Source: an uncultured Bacteroidia bacterium (GTDB taxonomy: Bacteria > Bacteroidota > Bacteroidia > Bacteroidales > UBA932). Taken from it: DNA of 64,000 bases. The stretch is from contig CACZXH010000002.1 of NCBI GenBank assembly GCA_902785065.1, positions 186,001 to 250,000 on the forward strand, in the 5' to 3' direction. This document shows, piece after piece, positions 48,265-57,151 of this stretch (position 1 is its first letter; each line of letters opens with the position of its first letter). The position numbers and the translations under genes are program-made. The notes beneath the pieces were generated by a model. It was not told the DNA's origin. It was given only the letters and a program-made list of their open reading frames with translations, and searched no databases.

Positions 48265-48458
48265 GGGTCAGCACACCTACTTTTTCAACATGCTGATTTT
48301 TAATCAATTACAAATCCACCCGTGCTAACCCCCTCCCTTTTCAGTAGGGTTTAGCACGCCCGCGTGCTGACCCCTCCGAAAAACGGGTGGGGTTGGTACA
48401 AGGCAATTATGAAGGCATTGTGGATCAGTGTGTTATGAAACGTAGCGTGCTGACCCCC
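48265..48458. repeat. Left REP-like cluster of the RAYT cassette
   Basis: A forward subunit (48265-48333, GGGTCAGCAC ... GTGCTAACCCC with AACATGCTGATT inside) is followed by a hairpin core (CCCTCCCTTTTCAGTAGGG, then TAGCACGCCCGCGTGCTGA) and an inverted subunit ending GCGTGCTGACCCC. The part from 48329 on mirrors the right cluster. Confidence 0.8.
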
Positions 48459-48515
48459 TCAAGGGCCAGTCCCGGCCCCCTGCCCCCGTTCCGCACCTGG
48501 CTAGTCTTACGCCCC

Positions 48516-49379
48516 CTATAGCCAGTCTTCCAGGAGGGTTTTGCCAACTCCGAGGACCCGTTGCAGTTGCTCGGCCGAGGTGCCGAAGCGCATGGACAAA
48601 GTGCGGCACAGGCGGAGGAGTTCCTTGGCGGGGAGCTGGCGATGGTCCTTGACATTCAGTTCGTTCTGGCAGATGGTCTGCACCCGGGCGGCGATTTCCT
48701 GATCGCTGAACTTGAGCTCCATCGGCAGGCCGGACAACTGGTTGCGCCGCGCCTCGACCGGTTCCATCAGCCGTCGGAGGTAAGTGGCCTCGTCGTTCTC
48801 GAAGGCTTTCTCGACAGCCTTCCAGTTCACAAAGTGAGGAATGACCATGCCGTTTTCTGCAATCTCCCAGTGTCCCGGAATCCGGACATTGGTCTTCAGC
48901 ATCCGGCGCAGTTCACGGGCCGTGAACGTGGACGCTTTCCGACCAACCCATTGGCCGCGCCTGGAAAAGTACATGCCGACCGAACTCCACGGGTAGTCGC
49001 CCGGGTAGCAGATCTTTGCCTTGAAAGGGTTCCGCAGCAGGTACAGTACCTCGATGACGAAATGATCGACCCCCTTGACGACTACCACTTCCCGATTCTC
49101 CGGTCCATAGGGCACTACACCGCTCAACCCGTATTTCCTTTTCAGCCAGAGGGAAAGTCGATGCATCACCGCATCATAGTAGGCCTCACACTGCTCTCTG
49201 GGCCCACCCAGCAGGAGATGGATATGGTTGCTCATCAGCGTGAAGGCATAGACCACCACGCCCGGAAACTGGAGCAGGATCAAGGCCAAGGTGTTGACCC
49301 CATAGATATAATCCTCCTCATCCCGGAACAGCAGTTCCTTCTCCAACTTCTTGGAATTGATCTGAAAGCACGGCTTCAT
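48516..49379 (-). CDS. REP-associated tyrosine transposase (RAYT; Y1_Tnp / IS200-like)
   Basis: Protein of 287 residues. The HUH motif NHIHLLL (His52, His54) is present; Tyr113 in VLYLLRNPFKAK is the likely catalytic tyrosine, followed by the family signature PGDYPWSSVGMYF. The C-terminal 90 residues form a helical domain with a helix-turn-helix-like end (SAEQLQRVLGVGKTLLEDWL) that could bind the repeat hairpins. RAYTs are single-copy domesticated relatives of IS200/IS605 transposases thought to move or cut REP sequences. Start 49379 (MKPCFQINSKKLEK) is preferred over 49427, since the family similarity begins here. Confidence 0.88.
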   Translation of the reverse strand: MKPCFQINSKKLEKELLFRDEEDYIYGVNTLALILLQFPGVVVYAFTLMSNHIHLLLGGPREQCEAYYDAVMHRLSLWLKRKYGLSGVVPYGPENREVVVVKGVDHFVIEVLYLLRNPFKAKICYPGDYPWSSVGMYFSRRGQWVGRKASTFTARELRRMLKTNVRIPGHWEIAENGMVIPHFVNWKAVEKAFENDEATYLRRLMEPVEARRNQLSGLPMELKFSDQEIAARVQTICQNELNVKDHRQLPAKELLRLCRTLSMRFGTSAEQLQRVLGVGKTLLEDWL

Positions 49380-49614
49380 GTCCTTTCTTTTTTGTCCCAA
49401 GGTACACCCGCCGCCCGCATTCAGCAAGGGATTGTTGATAACTTGTGTTGTTTCACTATGTATTTTATGTGTTTCTTGTTACATTTTGTTCGAAATCCAT
49501 CGTAACGGACATCCCAAACTTCACTCGATTACTTTATAGCCCGACACCTGCTTTTTACGCCCCGCATGGACCGGAGTACAGGACTTGGAGCGTCGGATTC
49601 CTGGTGGAGTATTA

Positions 49615-49743
49615 GGGGTTAGCACGCTTTGGTTTATAACATGCTGATTCATAAAGCTTTCATAATTGTCTTGTACTAACCCCTCCTGTTTTTCGGAGGG
49701 GTCAGCACGCGGGCGTGCTAGACCCTCCCGAAAAGGGAGGGGG
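49615..49743. repeat. Right REP-like repeat of the RAYT cassette
   Basis: GGGGTTAGCACGC, AACATGCTGATT, TTGTACTAACCCCTCC, then the core hairpins GGGGTCAGCACGCGGGCGTG and CCCTCCCGAAAAGGGAGGG. Its reverse complement matches 48329-48458 along the full length with scattered substitutions. Confidence 0.8.
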
Positions 49744-49826
49744 TGCGATGGCGAGAGACAACCTTTTTTTCTGACAATACCACTTTGATTTTATGGCCAC
49801 AGCCTTGGGTTTTGGCCATTTTTTAT

Positions 49827-49834
49827 TATATTTG
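49827..49834 (+). promoter_or_regulatory. Bacteroidota -7 promoter box for the V-type ATPase operon
   Basis: TATATTTG, 43 bases before the first ATG at 49878; TTTTGG about 15 bases upstream may be the -33 element. Confidence 0.65.
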
Positions 49835-49877
49835 TTGGTTAGTAACCGCAGACTAATAAACAAACACTGATACGAAT

Positions 49878-50438
49878 ATGGACAAACTCCAAGAACTCAC
49901 CCAGAAGCTGTACGAGGAAGGTCTCGCCAAGGGAAAACAGGACGGCGAAGCCCTCCTCCAGAAAGCCCAGGCCGCCATCCTCGCCAAGGCCCGCAAGGAC
50001 GCCGAGGACTTCAAGGTCAAGGTCGAGGGCGACGTGAAGATGGCCGCCCAGCAGGCCGTCCAGGCCACCCGCACGGACATCGAGAACCTCGTGGTCTCGA
50101 AGGTCGTGGACGGCACCGTGGACAAGGCCCTCGCCAATGAAGACTTCATCAAGGGCATTATCACCGCCGTGGCGCAGAAATTCTCCGCCGATGAGCCCGC
50201 GGACCTCTCCCTCGTCCTTCCGGAAAGCCTGAAGTCCGCGCTCGAGCCCTTCGTCAAGAACGAACTCGGCAAGCTCCTCGGCAAGGGGATCGACGCCTCC
50301 TTCTCCAAGAAGGTCGCCGGCGGCTTCAAGATCGGCCCCAAGGACGGCGGCTACTTCGTGAGCCTCACGGATGAGACCTTCAAGGACCTCATCGGCAGCT
50401 ACCTGCGTCCCGCGACGAAGAAACTCCTGTTCGGGTAG
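49878..50438 (+). CDS. atpE: V-type ATP synthase subunit E
   Basis: Peripheral stalk subunit of 186 residues. The N-terminal half is a long charged helix (QELTQKLYEEGLAKGKQDGEALLQKAQAAILAKARKDAE region) and the C-terminal half is globular, as in the E subunit of A/V-type ATPases. First gene of the operon E-DUF2764-A-B-D-I-K. The partner stalk subunit G/H is not seen. Its TAG stop is the beginning of a dispersed repeat (50436-50463). Confidence 0.85.
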   Translation: MDKLQELTQKLYEEGLAKGKQDGEALLQKAQAAILAKARKDAEDFKVKVEGDVKMAAQQAVQATRTDIENLVVSKVVDGTVDKALANEDFIKGIITAVAQKFSADEPADLSLVLPESLKSALEPFVKNELGKLLGKGIDASFSKKVAGGFKIGPKDGGYFVSLTDETFKDLIGSYLRPATKKLLFG

Positions 50439-50490
50439 ATTTCTCGACAAGCTCGAAATGACAAGAGACCAACAGCTCGAAATGACAAGA
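50436..50490 (-). repeat. Dispersed repeat with a second half-copy after V-ATPase subunit E
   Basis: TAGATTTCTCGAC then AAGCTCGAAATGACA (50436-50463), with a half-copy AGCTCGAAATGACAAGAGC at 50473-50491. The TAG is the subunit E stop. The repeats fill the 54-base gap to the DUF2764 gene. Confidence 0.8.
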
Positions 50491-50492
50491 GC

Positions 50493-51134
50493 ATGAGCAA
50501 TTTCGAATATATCATCTCGAGTCTCCCCTACCTGACCTTGGACTTCAAGTATGCCGGTCAGGCCGGGTTCAACTCGGTGATCTCCGACATCAAGCGGGAC
50601 CTGGACGAGAAGGACCAGGGCCTCGTGGAATTCCTGCTGAAGGGCTTCTCTGACAAGGAGCTGAATGCGGACTTCTATGCGGCGGCCCTCAAGCACCGGA
50701 ACCGCTTCCTCCGGGAGTATTTCCGGTTCGACCTGAACCTCCGCAACGCCAAGGTCCGCTACCTGAACGCCCAGCTGGGCCGTGAGCCCGACCAGGACTT
50801 GATGACCGGGGAGGATCCCGAGGCGGAGGACGTGGATATCGACGGTTTCCGTTTCACGGGCGGCGAGTTCGAGGAAGCGCTCAAAGTGGACAATATCCTG
50901 GCCGACCAGGACCTCGTCTCCCGCGAGAAAGGGCTGGATGACGTCCTCTGGGACAAGATCGACAGCCTCGCCACCTTCCACTACTTCGACATCGAAGCCG
51001 TCCTCGCCTACATCGCCAAGCTCCGCATCGTGACCCGCTGGCTGAACCTGGATGAGGAAGTGGGACGGGACGTGTTCCGCCGCCTCCTGAAGGACGTCCG
51101 CGGCACTTACAAGGGCGTCAAGTATTCCGAATAA
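50493..51134 (+). CDS. DUF2764 family protein of the V-type ATPase operon
   Basis: Cytoplasmic protein of 213 residues, mostly alpha-helical and acidic, beginning MSNFEYIISSLPYLTLDFKY. It belongs to DUF2764, a family regularly found in Bacteroidota V-ATPase operons between subunits E and A, the place of subunit C in other bacteria. A role as a C (d)-like central-stalk connector is a reasonable guess from position and helical content, but no clear sequence similarity to subunit C is visible to me. Confidence 0.78.
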   Translation: MSNFEYIISSLPYLTLDFKYAGQAGFNSVISDIKRDLDEKDQGLVEFLLKGFSDKELNADFYAAALKHRNRFLREYFRFDLNLRNAKVRYLNAQLGREPDQDLMTGEDPEAEDVDIDGFRFTGGEFEEALKVDNILADQDLVSREKGLDDVLWDKIDSLATFHYFDIEAVLAYIAKLRIVTRWLNLDEEVGRDVFRRLLKDVRGTYKGVKYSE

Positions 51135-51156
51135 TAATCAACTAAAGATAAATCGA

Positions 51157-52899
51157 ATGAAAACTACAGGTATTGTTACGGGTATCGTCTCGAACCTTGT
51201 GACCGTACTGGTGGACGGACCGGTGGCAGAAAACGAAATCTGCTTCATTGACCTGGGCGGCGTCAAGATGATGGCCGAAGTCATCAAGGTCAACGGGAAG
51301 TACGCCTCCGTACAGGTGTTCGAGAGCACCCGCGGCCTCCGGGGCGGCGACAAGGTCGAGTTCGAAGGACGGATGCTCCAGGTCACCCTGGGTCCGGGCC
51401 TGTTGTCCAGCGTCTACGACGGCCTGCAGAACGACCTCACCACCATGGAGAGCGTCTTCCTCAAGCGCGGCGAGTACACCGATCCGCTGGACCACGAGAA
51501 ACTCTGGGACTTCACCCCCATCGCGCAGCCCGGTGACAAAGTCATCGCGGCCGACTGGCTGGGCGAGGTCAAGGAAGGCTGGCTTCCCCACAAGATCATG
51601 GTTCCGTTCACCTTCCAGGGCGCGTACACCGTCAAGTCCATCGTTCCTGCCGGGCAGTACAACATCGACACCGTCGTCGCGGTCCTGACAGGGGCCGACG
51701 GCGAGGATGTCAATGTCACCATGACCCAGAAATGGCCCGTCAAGGTGGCTATCAAGGGCTACAAGGAAAAGCCGCGTCCCAACCGCATCATGGAGACGGG
51801 CGTCCGCGTGATCGACACGCTGAACCCCATCGCCGAAGGCGGCACGGGCTTCATCCCGGGCCCGTTCGGCTGCGGAAAGACGGTCCTCCAGCACGCCATC
51901 GCGAAGCAGGGCGACGCCGACGTGATTGTCATGGCGGCCTGCGGCGAGCGCGCGAACGAGGTCGTGGAGATCTTCACCGAGTTCCCGGAACTGATTGACC
52001 CGCACACCGGGCGCCACCTGATGGAACGTACCACGATCATCTGCAATACCTCCAACATGCCGGTGGCCGCCCGTGAGGCGTCCGTCTACACCGCCATGAC
52101 CCTGTGCGAATACTACCGCGCGATGGGCCTCAAATGCCTCCTCCTCGCGGACTCCACGTCCCGTTGGGCCCAGGCCCTCCGTGAGATGTCCAACCGTATG
52201 GAAGAGCTCCCGGGCGCCGATGCGTTCCCGGTGGACCTGTCCGCCATTATCTCCAACTTCTACGCCCGCGCGGGCATGGTCGTGCTGAACAACGGCCAGA
52301 CCGGCGCCGTCACCTTCATCGGCACGGTGTCCCCGGCCGGCGGTAACCTCAAGGAGCCCGTCACCGAGTCCACCAAGAAGGCCGCCCGCTGCTTCTACGC
52401 CCTCGAGCAGAACCGGGCCGACCAGAAACGCTACCCGGCCGTCTCCCCGCTGGATTCCTATTCCAAATACCTGGAGTATCCGGAAATCGAGGCGTACCTG
52501 GACGAGACCGTCGAACCCGGCTGGGTCGGCAAGGTCAAGACCGCAAAGAACATCATCCGCCGCGGCAAGGAAGCCAGTGAGCAGATCAACATCCTCGGCG
52601 ACGACGGTGTCCCGATGAGCTACCACGTGAACTTCTGGAAGTCCGAGCTCGTGGACTTCGTCATCCTGCAGCAGGATGCCTTCGACGCCATCGATGCCCT
52701 GTGCCCGATCGAGCGCCAGCGCTACATGCTGGACCTCGTGCTGGGCATCTGCGACAAGGAATATGAGTTCGAAGACTTCGAAAAGTGCCGGACCTTCTTC
52801 AAGGACCTGATCAACGTGCTCCGCCAGATGAACTACTCCGAGTTCCAGGGCGAGGCCTTCCAGGGCTACCAGGATACCGTCAACCAAATGATTGCATAA
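51157..52899 (+). CDS. atpA: V-type ATP synthase subunit A (catalytic)
   Basis: Catalytic subunit of 580 residues. The Walker A motif GPFGCGKT (residues 235-242) is the A-subunit form; before it the non-homologous insertion (about 110-200) distinguishes it from F-type beta. MAACGERANEVVEIFTEFPEL and LLADSTSRWAQALREMSNRMEELPG are typical active-site and interface segments. It hydrolyses or makes ATP with subunit B and drives ion movement. 22 bases follow the DUF2764 stop; the B gene starts 4 bases downstream. Confidence 0.96.
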   Translation: MKTTGIVTGIVSNLVTVLVDGPVAENEICFIDLGGVKMMAEVIKVNGKYASVQVFESTRGLRGGDKVEFEGRMLQVTLGPGLLSSVYDGLQNDLTTMESVFLKRGEYTDPLDHEKLWDFTPIAQPGDKVIAADWLGEVKEGWLPHKIMVPFTFQGAYTVKSIVPAGQYNIDTVVAVLTGADGEDVNVTMTQKWPVKVAIKGYKEKPRPNRIMETGVRVIDTLNPIAEGGTGFIPGPFGCGKTVLQHAIAKQGDADVIVMAACGERANEVVEIFTEFPELIDPHTGRHLMERTTIICNTSNMPVAAREASVYTAMTLCEYYRAMGLKCLLLADSTSRWAQALREMSNRMEELPGADAFPVDLSAIISNFYARAGMVVLNNGQTGAVTFIGTVSPAGGNLKEPVTESTKKAARCFYALEQNRADQKRYPAVSPLDSYSKYLEYPEIEAYLDETVEPGWVGKVKTAKNIIRRGKEASEQINILGDDGVPMSYHVNFWKSELVDFVILQQDAFDAIDALCPIERQRYMLDLVLGICDKEYEFEDFEKCRTFFKDLINVLRQMNYSEFQGEAFQGYQDTVNQMIA

Positions 52900-52903
52900 G
52901 ACC

Positions 52904-54217
52904 ATGAAAGCATACCAAAGAGTCTACACCCAGCTGGAAGGCATCACCAAGGCGACGGTTTCGCTCCGCGCGAAGGGCGTGTCCAATGACGAACTGGCCG
53001 TCGTGGCCGGCAAGCTCGCCCAGGTCGTGCGCATCAAGGGCGACGTCGTAACCCTGCAGATCTTCTCCGGCACGGAGGGTATCCCCACCAATGCCGAAGT
53101 CACTTTCCTCGGCGAGCCGCCCGTGCTCAAGGTCTCCGACCAGCTCGCCGGCCGCTTCTTCGACGCCTACGGCCATCCGCTGGACGGCGGCCCCGAGATC
53201 GAGGGTGAAGAGCGCCAGATCGGCGGTCCGTCCGTGAACCCGTACAAGCGCCGCCAGCCGTCCCAGCTCATCCCGACCGGCATTGCCGGCATCGACCTGA
53301 ACAACACGCTCGTGTCCGGCCAGAAGATCCCGTTCTTCGCCGACCCGGACCAGCCCTACAACCAGGTGATGGCCGATGTGGCCCTCCGCGCCGATGTGGA
53401 CAAGATTATCCTCGGCGGCATGGGCCTGTCCAACGACGACTACCTGTTCTTCAAGAACTCCTTCGAGGCCGCGGGCGCCCTGGACAAGATCATCTGCTTC
53501 ATCAACACGACCGAGAATCCCCCGGTGGAGCGCCTCCTGGTGCCGGACATGGCCCTGACCGCCGCCGAGTACTTCGCCGTGGACAAGAATGAGAAAGTCC
53601 TGGTGCTGCTGACCGACATGACCCTGTACGCGGACGCCCTGTCCATCGTGTCCAACCGTATGGACCAGATCCCGTCCAAGGACTCCATGCCGGGCTCCCT
53701 GTATTCCGACCTCGCGAAGATCTACGAGAAGGCCGTGCAGCTCCCGACCGAGGGTTCCATCACCATCATCGCGGTGACCACCCTGAACGACGGCGACATC
53801 ACGCACGCCATCCCGGACAACACCGGTTATATCACCGAAGGCCAGCTGTTCCTCCGCGCGGACACCGACACCGGCAAGGTCATTATCGACCCGTTCCGCT
53901 CCCTGTCCCGTCTGAAACAGCTCGTCCAGAACAAGAAGACGCGCGAAGACCACTCCCAGGTCATGAACGCCTCCGTCCGCCTGTACGCCGATGCCCAGAA
54001 CGCGAAGACCAAGCTGGAGAACGGTTTCGACCTCTCCGACTACGACGTCCGCTGCCTGGACTACGCGAAGGACTACGCCCGCGAACTGCTCGCCATCGAC
54101 GTGAACATCTCCATCACCGAGATGCTGGACACCGCCTGGAAGCTGTTCGCGAAGTACTTCACCCCGGCCGAAACCGGCATCAAGCAGGCCCTCGTGGACA
54201 AATACTGGAAGGCCTGA
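52904..54217 (+). CDS. atpB: V-type ATP synthase subunit B (regulatory nucleotide-binding)
   Basis: Subunit B of 437 residues, starting MKAYQRVYTQLEGI. As expected it lacks a canonical Walker A; the family stretches GEERQIGGPSVNPYKRRQPSQLIPTG, LILGGMGLSNDDYLFFKN and SNRMDQIPSKDSMPGSLYSDLAKIYE are present. The start at 52904 is preferred over an ATG 12 bases earlier that overlaps the atpA end. A canonical dispersed repeat fills the gap to subunit D. Confidence 0.95.
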   Translation: MKAYQRVYTQLEGITKATVSLRAKGVSNDELAVVAGKLAQVVRIKGDVVTLQIFSGTEGIPTNAEVTFLGEPPVLKVSDQLAGRFFDAYGHPLDGGPEIEGEERQIGGPSVNPYKRRQPSQLIPTGIAGIDLNNTLVSGQKIPFFADPDQPYNQVMADVALRADVDKIILGGMGLSNDDYLFFKNSFEAAGALDKIICFINTTENPPVERLLVPDMALTAAEYFAVDKNEKVLVLLTDMTLYADALSIVSNRMDQIPSKDSMPGSLYSDLAKIYEKAVQLPTEGSITIIAVTTLNDGDITHAIPDNTGYITEGQLFLRADTDTGKVIIDPFRSLSRLKQLVQNKKTREDHSQVMNASVRLYADAQNAKTKLENGFDLSDYDVRCLDYAKDYARELLAIDVNISITEMLDTAWKLFAKYFTPAETGIKQALVDKYWKA

Positions 54218-54218
54218 T

Positions 54219-54246
54219 TGTCATTTCGAGCGAAGTCGAGAAATCT
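54219..54246 (+). repeat. Dispersed palindromic repeat, canonical copy between V-ATPase B and D
   Basis: TGTCATTTCGAGCGAAG continuing to TCGAGAAATCT, one base after the atpB stop and ending 8 bases before subunit D. Identical over its length to the copy at 25439. Confidence 0.85.
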
Positions 54247-54253
54247 TTAATGT

Positions 54254-54865
54254 ATGGCTGTTAAATTCCAATACAATAAAACGTCGCTGAACGAGATCGG
54301 CAAGCAGCTGAAGGTCCGGCAGAAGGCGCTTCCTACGTTGCAGAACAAGGAAAGCGCCCTGCGGCTGGAAGTGCGCAAGGCCAAGAACGAGAGTGACCGT
54401 CTTATTGCCGACCTGGAAGCCGCCATGGAACGCTACGACTATCTCGCCTCCCTCTGGAACGAGTTCGATCCGGGCCTCGTGGCCATCACGGATGTGGACC
54501 TGCACACCGTGAAGGTCGCGGGCGTGAAAACCCCGGCCCTCGGGGACATCCACTACGAGATCCGCCCGTTCAACGCCTTCGCCAAACCGGCCTGGTACGC
54601 CGACGGCGTGGCCATTCTCAAGGAGCTCTCCCGGCTCGGCATCGAGTCGGAAGTGTACCGGGAGAAGGCCCGCATCCTGGACTACCAGCGGAAGAAGACG
54701 ACCCAGAAGGTGAACCTGTACGAGAAAGTCCAGATTCCGGGATTCCAGGAAGCGATCCGCAAGATCAAGCGGTACATGGAGGATGAGGAGAACCTCTCCA
54801 AGGCCTCCCAGAAGATCGTCAAGCAGCGCCATGCGGCAGAGGAGGAGGAGGCCTCGGAGGTATGA
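54254..54865 (+). CDS. atpD: V-type ATP synthase subunit D
   Basis: Central rotor-shaft subunit of 203 residues, two long antiparallel helices with a short central segment. The start MAVKFQYNKTSLNEIGKQL and the C-terminal FQEAIRKIKRYMEDEENLSKASQK helix match the family. Its stop overlaps the start of subunit I (ATGA), so the two are coupled. Subunit F, its usual partner, is not encoded in the operon. Confidence 0.92.
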   Translation: MAVKFQYNKTSLNEIGKQLKVRQKALPTLQNKESALRLEVRKAKNESDRLIADLEAAMERYDYLASLWNEFDPGLVAITDVDLHTVKVAGVKTPALGDIHYEIRPFNAFAKPAWYADGVAILKELSRLGIESEVYREKARILDYQRKKTTQKVNLYEKVQIPGFQEAIRKIKRYMEDEENLSKASQKIVKQRHAAEEEEASEV

Positions 54866-56640
54866 TCAGTCCGATGACCAAATACTCCTTCATCCTGCTC
54901 AACGGTGAACAGGAAGGCCTGCTGGAGAAACTCCAGGAGATAGGCCTCGTCGATATCACCCGCAGCGTGAAGCCCGTGGACGGGCCGTCCGGCGAGCTGC
55001 TCCGCGCCGTGGAGCATCGGAAGGACCTCGTCCAGTCCCTCGGGAAGATCTTCTTCCCCGAAGAGCTCCAGCCCGCCCCGATCGAGGGTGACCTCACCTA
55101 CGCCACCGCCGCGGCGCTGGATACCCTGGAGCAGCTCGGTGAGCGGATGAAGGCCCTCGAGAAAGAGGCCGCCGCCGCGGAGCCATGGGGCGCATTCGAT
55201 CCGGAGCTTCTGAAAAAGCTCTCCGACGCCGGTGTCCCGGTCCAATTCCACGTCAGTTCCGCCAAGTCGTTCAATCCGGAATGGGCCCAGCAGAATGCTG
55301 TCAACATTGTGAAAGAGGCCGACGGTAAGGTCTGGTTTGTCGTGGCGGGTCCTGACACCCTTCCCGACCGCGTCCGCGCTCCGCACCGCAGCTTCGGGGC
55401 TGTGCAGCAGGAAATCGCGGAAGTCCAGGCCGAGATGGACCACGAGAAGGCAATCCTCCTGACTGCGAAGAAACGTCAGGACGAATTCGAGGCCGAAAGC
55501 CGCGAGCGTCTCACCCAGCTGGACCTCTACCTCGCCAAACAGGCCGCCGTGCCCGCTGCTGAGAATACCATTGTCACCCTCGTTGGCTATGCCCCGACGG
55601 AGAACGAAGAGGCGGTCACCAAGGCTGTGGAGGAAACGGGCGTTTACTATCTCAAGGACGAGGCGCAGGTGGACGATAATCCGCCCATCAGCTTCCGCAA
55701 CAACAAGTTCGTGAAGATGTTCGAGGTGCTGACCGACATGTACGGCCGCCCGGCCTATGACGGTTTCGACCCCACGCCCTTCATCGCTGTGTTCTTCCTG
55801 CTGTTCTTCGCCTTCTGCATGGGCGACGCCGGCTATGGGCTGCTGCTCATTATTATCGGCCTGCTGCTCAAGAAGGTGGACAGTTTCAAGGGTTTCGCCC
55901 CGCTCGTGGTCACCCTGGGCATCGGCACCACCGTCATCGGCTTCCTGTTCCATACGTTCTTCTCGATGGACATCGCCGAATGGTCCATTTTCAAGGGCTT
56001 TCCGTTCCTACCGGCCAAGATCGCCGGCTATGACGGGACGATGGTCCTCGCCCTTATCATCGGTATCGTGCACCTGTGCCTCGCCATGGTCGTGAAAACC
56101 TACAACGCGACGAAAGTCAAGGGCTTCGCGAACTCGCTCGGCACCTGGGGCTGGACCCTCCTGATCGTGGGCGGCACCATCGTCGGCGCCCTCGCCCTCG
56201 TGGGCGTGCTGGACAAGGCGGCGACCAAGTGGATCATTATCGTGATCGGCGTGCTTTCCGCCGTCGGTATCTTCCTGCTGAACGACCTGCACCGCAACCC
56301 GCTCATCAACATCGGCTCCGGCCTGTGGGAGAGCTACAACACGGTTACCGGTCTGCTCGGCGACGTCCTCAGTTACCTCCGCCTGTATGCGCTCGGCCTC
56401 GCCGGCGCGATGCTGGGCAAGGCTTTCAACGACATCGGCCTGATGATCCTCGGCGACGGGAAGTCCATCCCCCTGTGGATCCCGTTCCTCCTGGTGGTCA
56501 TCATCGGACATACCCTCAATATCGCGATGTGCGCCCTCGGCGCCTTCGTGCACCCGCTGCGACTGAACTTCCTGGAGTTCTTCAAGAATTCCGGCTACGA
56601 AGCCGCAGGACGTACCTACAACCCGTTAAAGAAACAATAA
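54862..56640 (+). CDS. atpI: V-type ATP synthase subunit I (a-subunit)
   Basis: Membrane stator subunit of 592 residues. The N-terminal half is soluble with a coiled coil (around 175-225); from about residue 300 there are seven or eight membrane helices. YLRLYALGLAGAMLGKAFN near residue 505 carries the conserved arginine facing the K-ring in the ion path. It links the peripheral stalk to the membrane rotor. Confidence 0.93.
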   Translation: MISPMTKYSFILLNGEQEGLLEKLQEIGLVDITRSVKPVDGPSGELLRAVEHRKDLVQSLGKIFFPEELQPAPIEGDLTYATAAALDTLEQLGERMKALEKEAAAAEPWGAFDPELLKKLSDAGVPVQFHVSSAKSFNPEWAQQNAVNIVKEADGKVWFVVAGPDTLPDRVRAPHRSFGAVQQEIAEVQAEMDHEKAILLTAKKRQDEFEAESRERLTQLDLYLAKQAAVPAAENTIVTLVGYAPTENEEAVTKAVEETGVYYLKDEAQVDDNPPISFRNNKFVKMFEVLTDMYGRPAYDGFDPTPFIAVFFLLFFAFCMGDAGYGLLLIIIGLLLKKVDSFKGFAPLVVTLGIGTTVIGFLFHTFFSMDIAEWSIFKGFPFLPAKIAGYDGTMVLALIIGIVHLCLAMVVKTYNATKVKGFANSLGTWGWTLLIVGGTIVGALALVGVLDKAATKWIIIVIGVLSAVGIFLLNDLHRNPLINIGSGLWESYNTVTGLLGDVLSYLRLYALGLAGAMLGKAFNDIGLMILGDGKSIPLWIPFLLVVIIGHTLNIAMCALGAFVHPLRLNFLEFFKNSGYEAAGRTYNPLKKQ

Positions 56641-57072
<432 letters not shown>

Positions 57073-57091
57073 GTCCGCACAATGCCTTTTT

Positions 57092-57123
57092 CAAGCCGGT
57101 CTCCCCAGACTGGCTTGTTTTTT
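57092..57123 (+). terminator. Rho-independent terminator of the V-ATPase operon
   Basis: AAGCCGGTCT pairs with AGACTGGCTT (one mismatch) around a CCCC loop, followed by six T. Confidence 0.85.
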
Positions 57124-57151
57124 GTATCCTGCGGGGAAAACGCATTATGCC

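Larger units (their letters stand above)
48265..49743. mobile_element. RAYT/REP cassette: transposase gene between long imperfect inverted repeats
   Basis: A Y1 HUH transposase gene (48516-49379) lies between a left repeat cluster (48265-48458) and a right cluster (49615-49743). The left 48329-48458 and right 49615-49743 are imperfect inverted copies of each other, about 130 bp each, rich in GGGGTNAGCAC / GTGCTNACCCC hairpins. The 57 bases between left cluster and gene end and the 235 bases between gene start and right cluster show no gene I can recognise. The arrangement is that of REP-associated tyrosine transposases with their REP pairs. Exact ends of the mobile unit are not defined. Confidence 0.75.

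Noticed and set aside
48265-48458. Repeated GGGTCAGCAC units as a CRISPR array
   Set aside because: Units are unequal, palindromic and inverted relative to each other, and no cas genes are present.
49380-49614. Possible small gene upstream of the transposase
   Set aside because: No convincing start, ribosome signal or family pattern; only stretches of the cassette flank.
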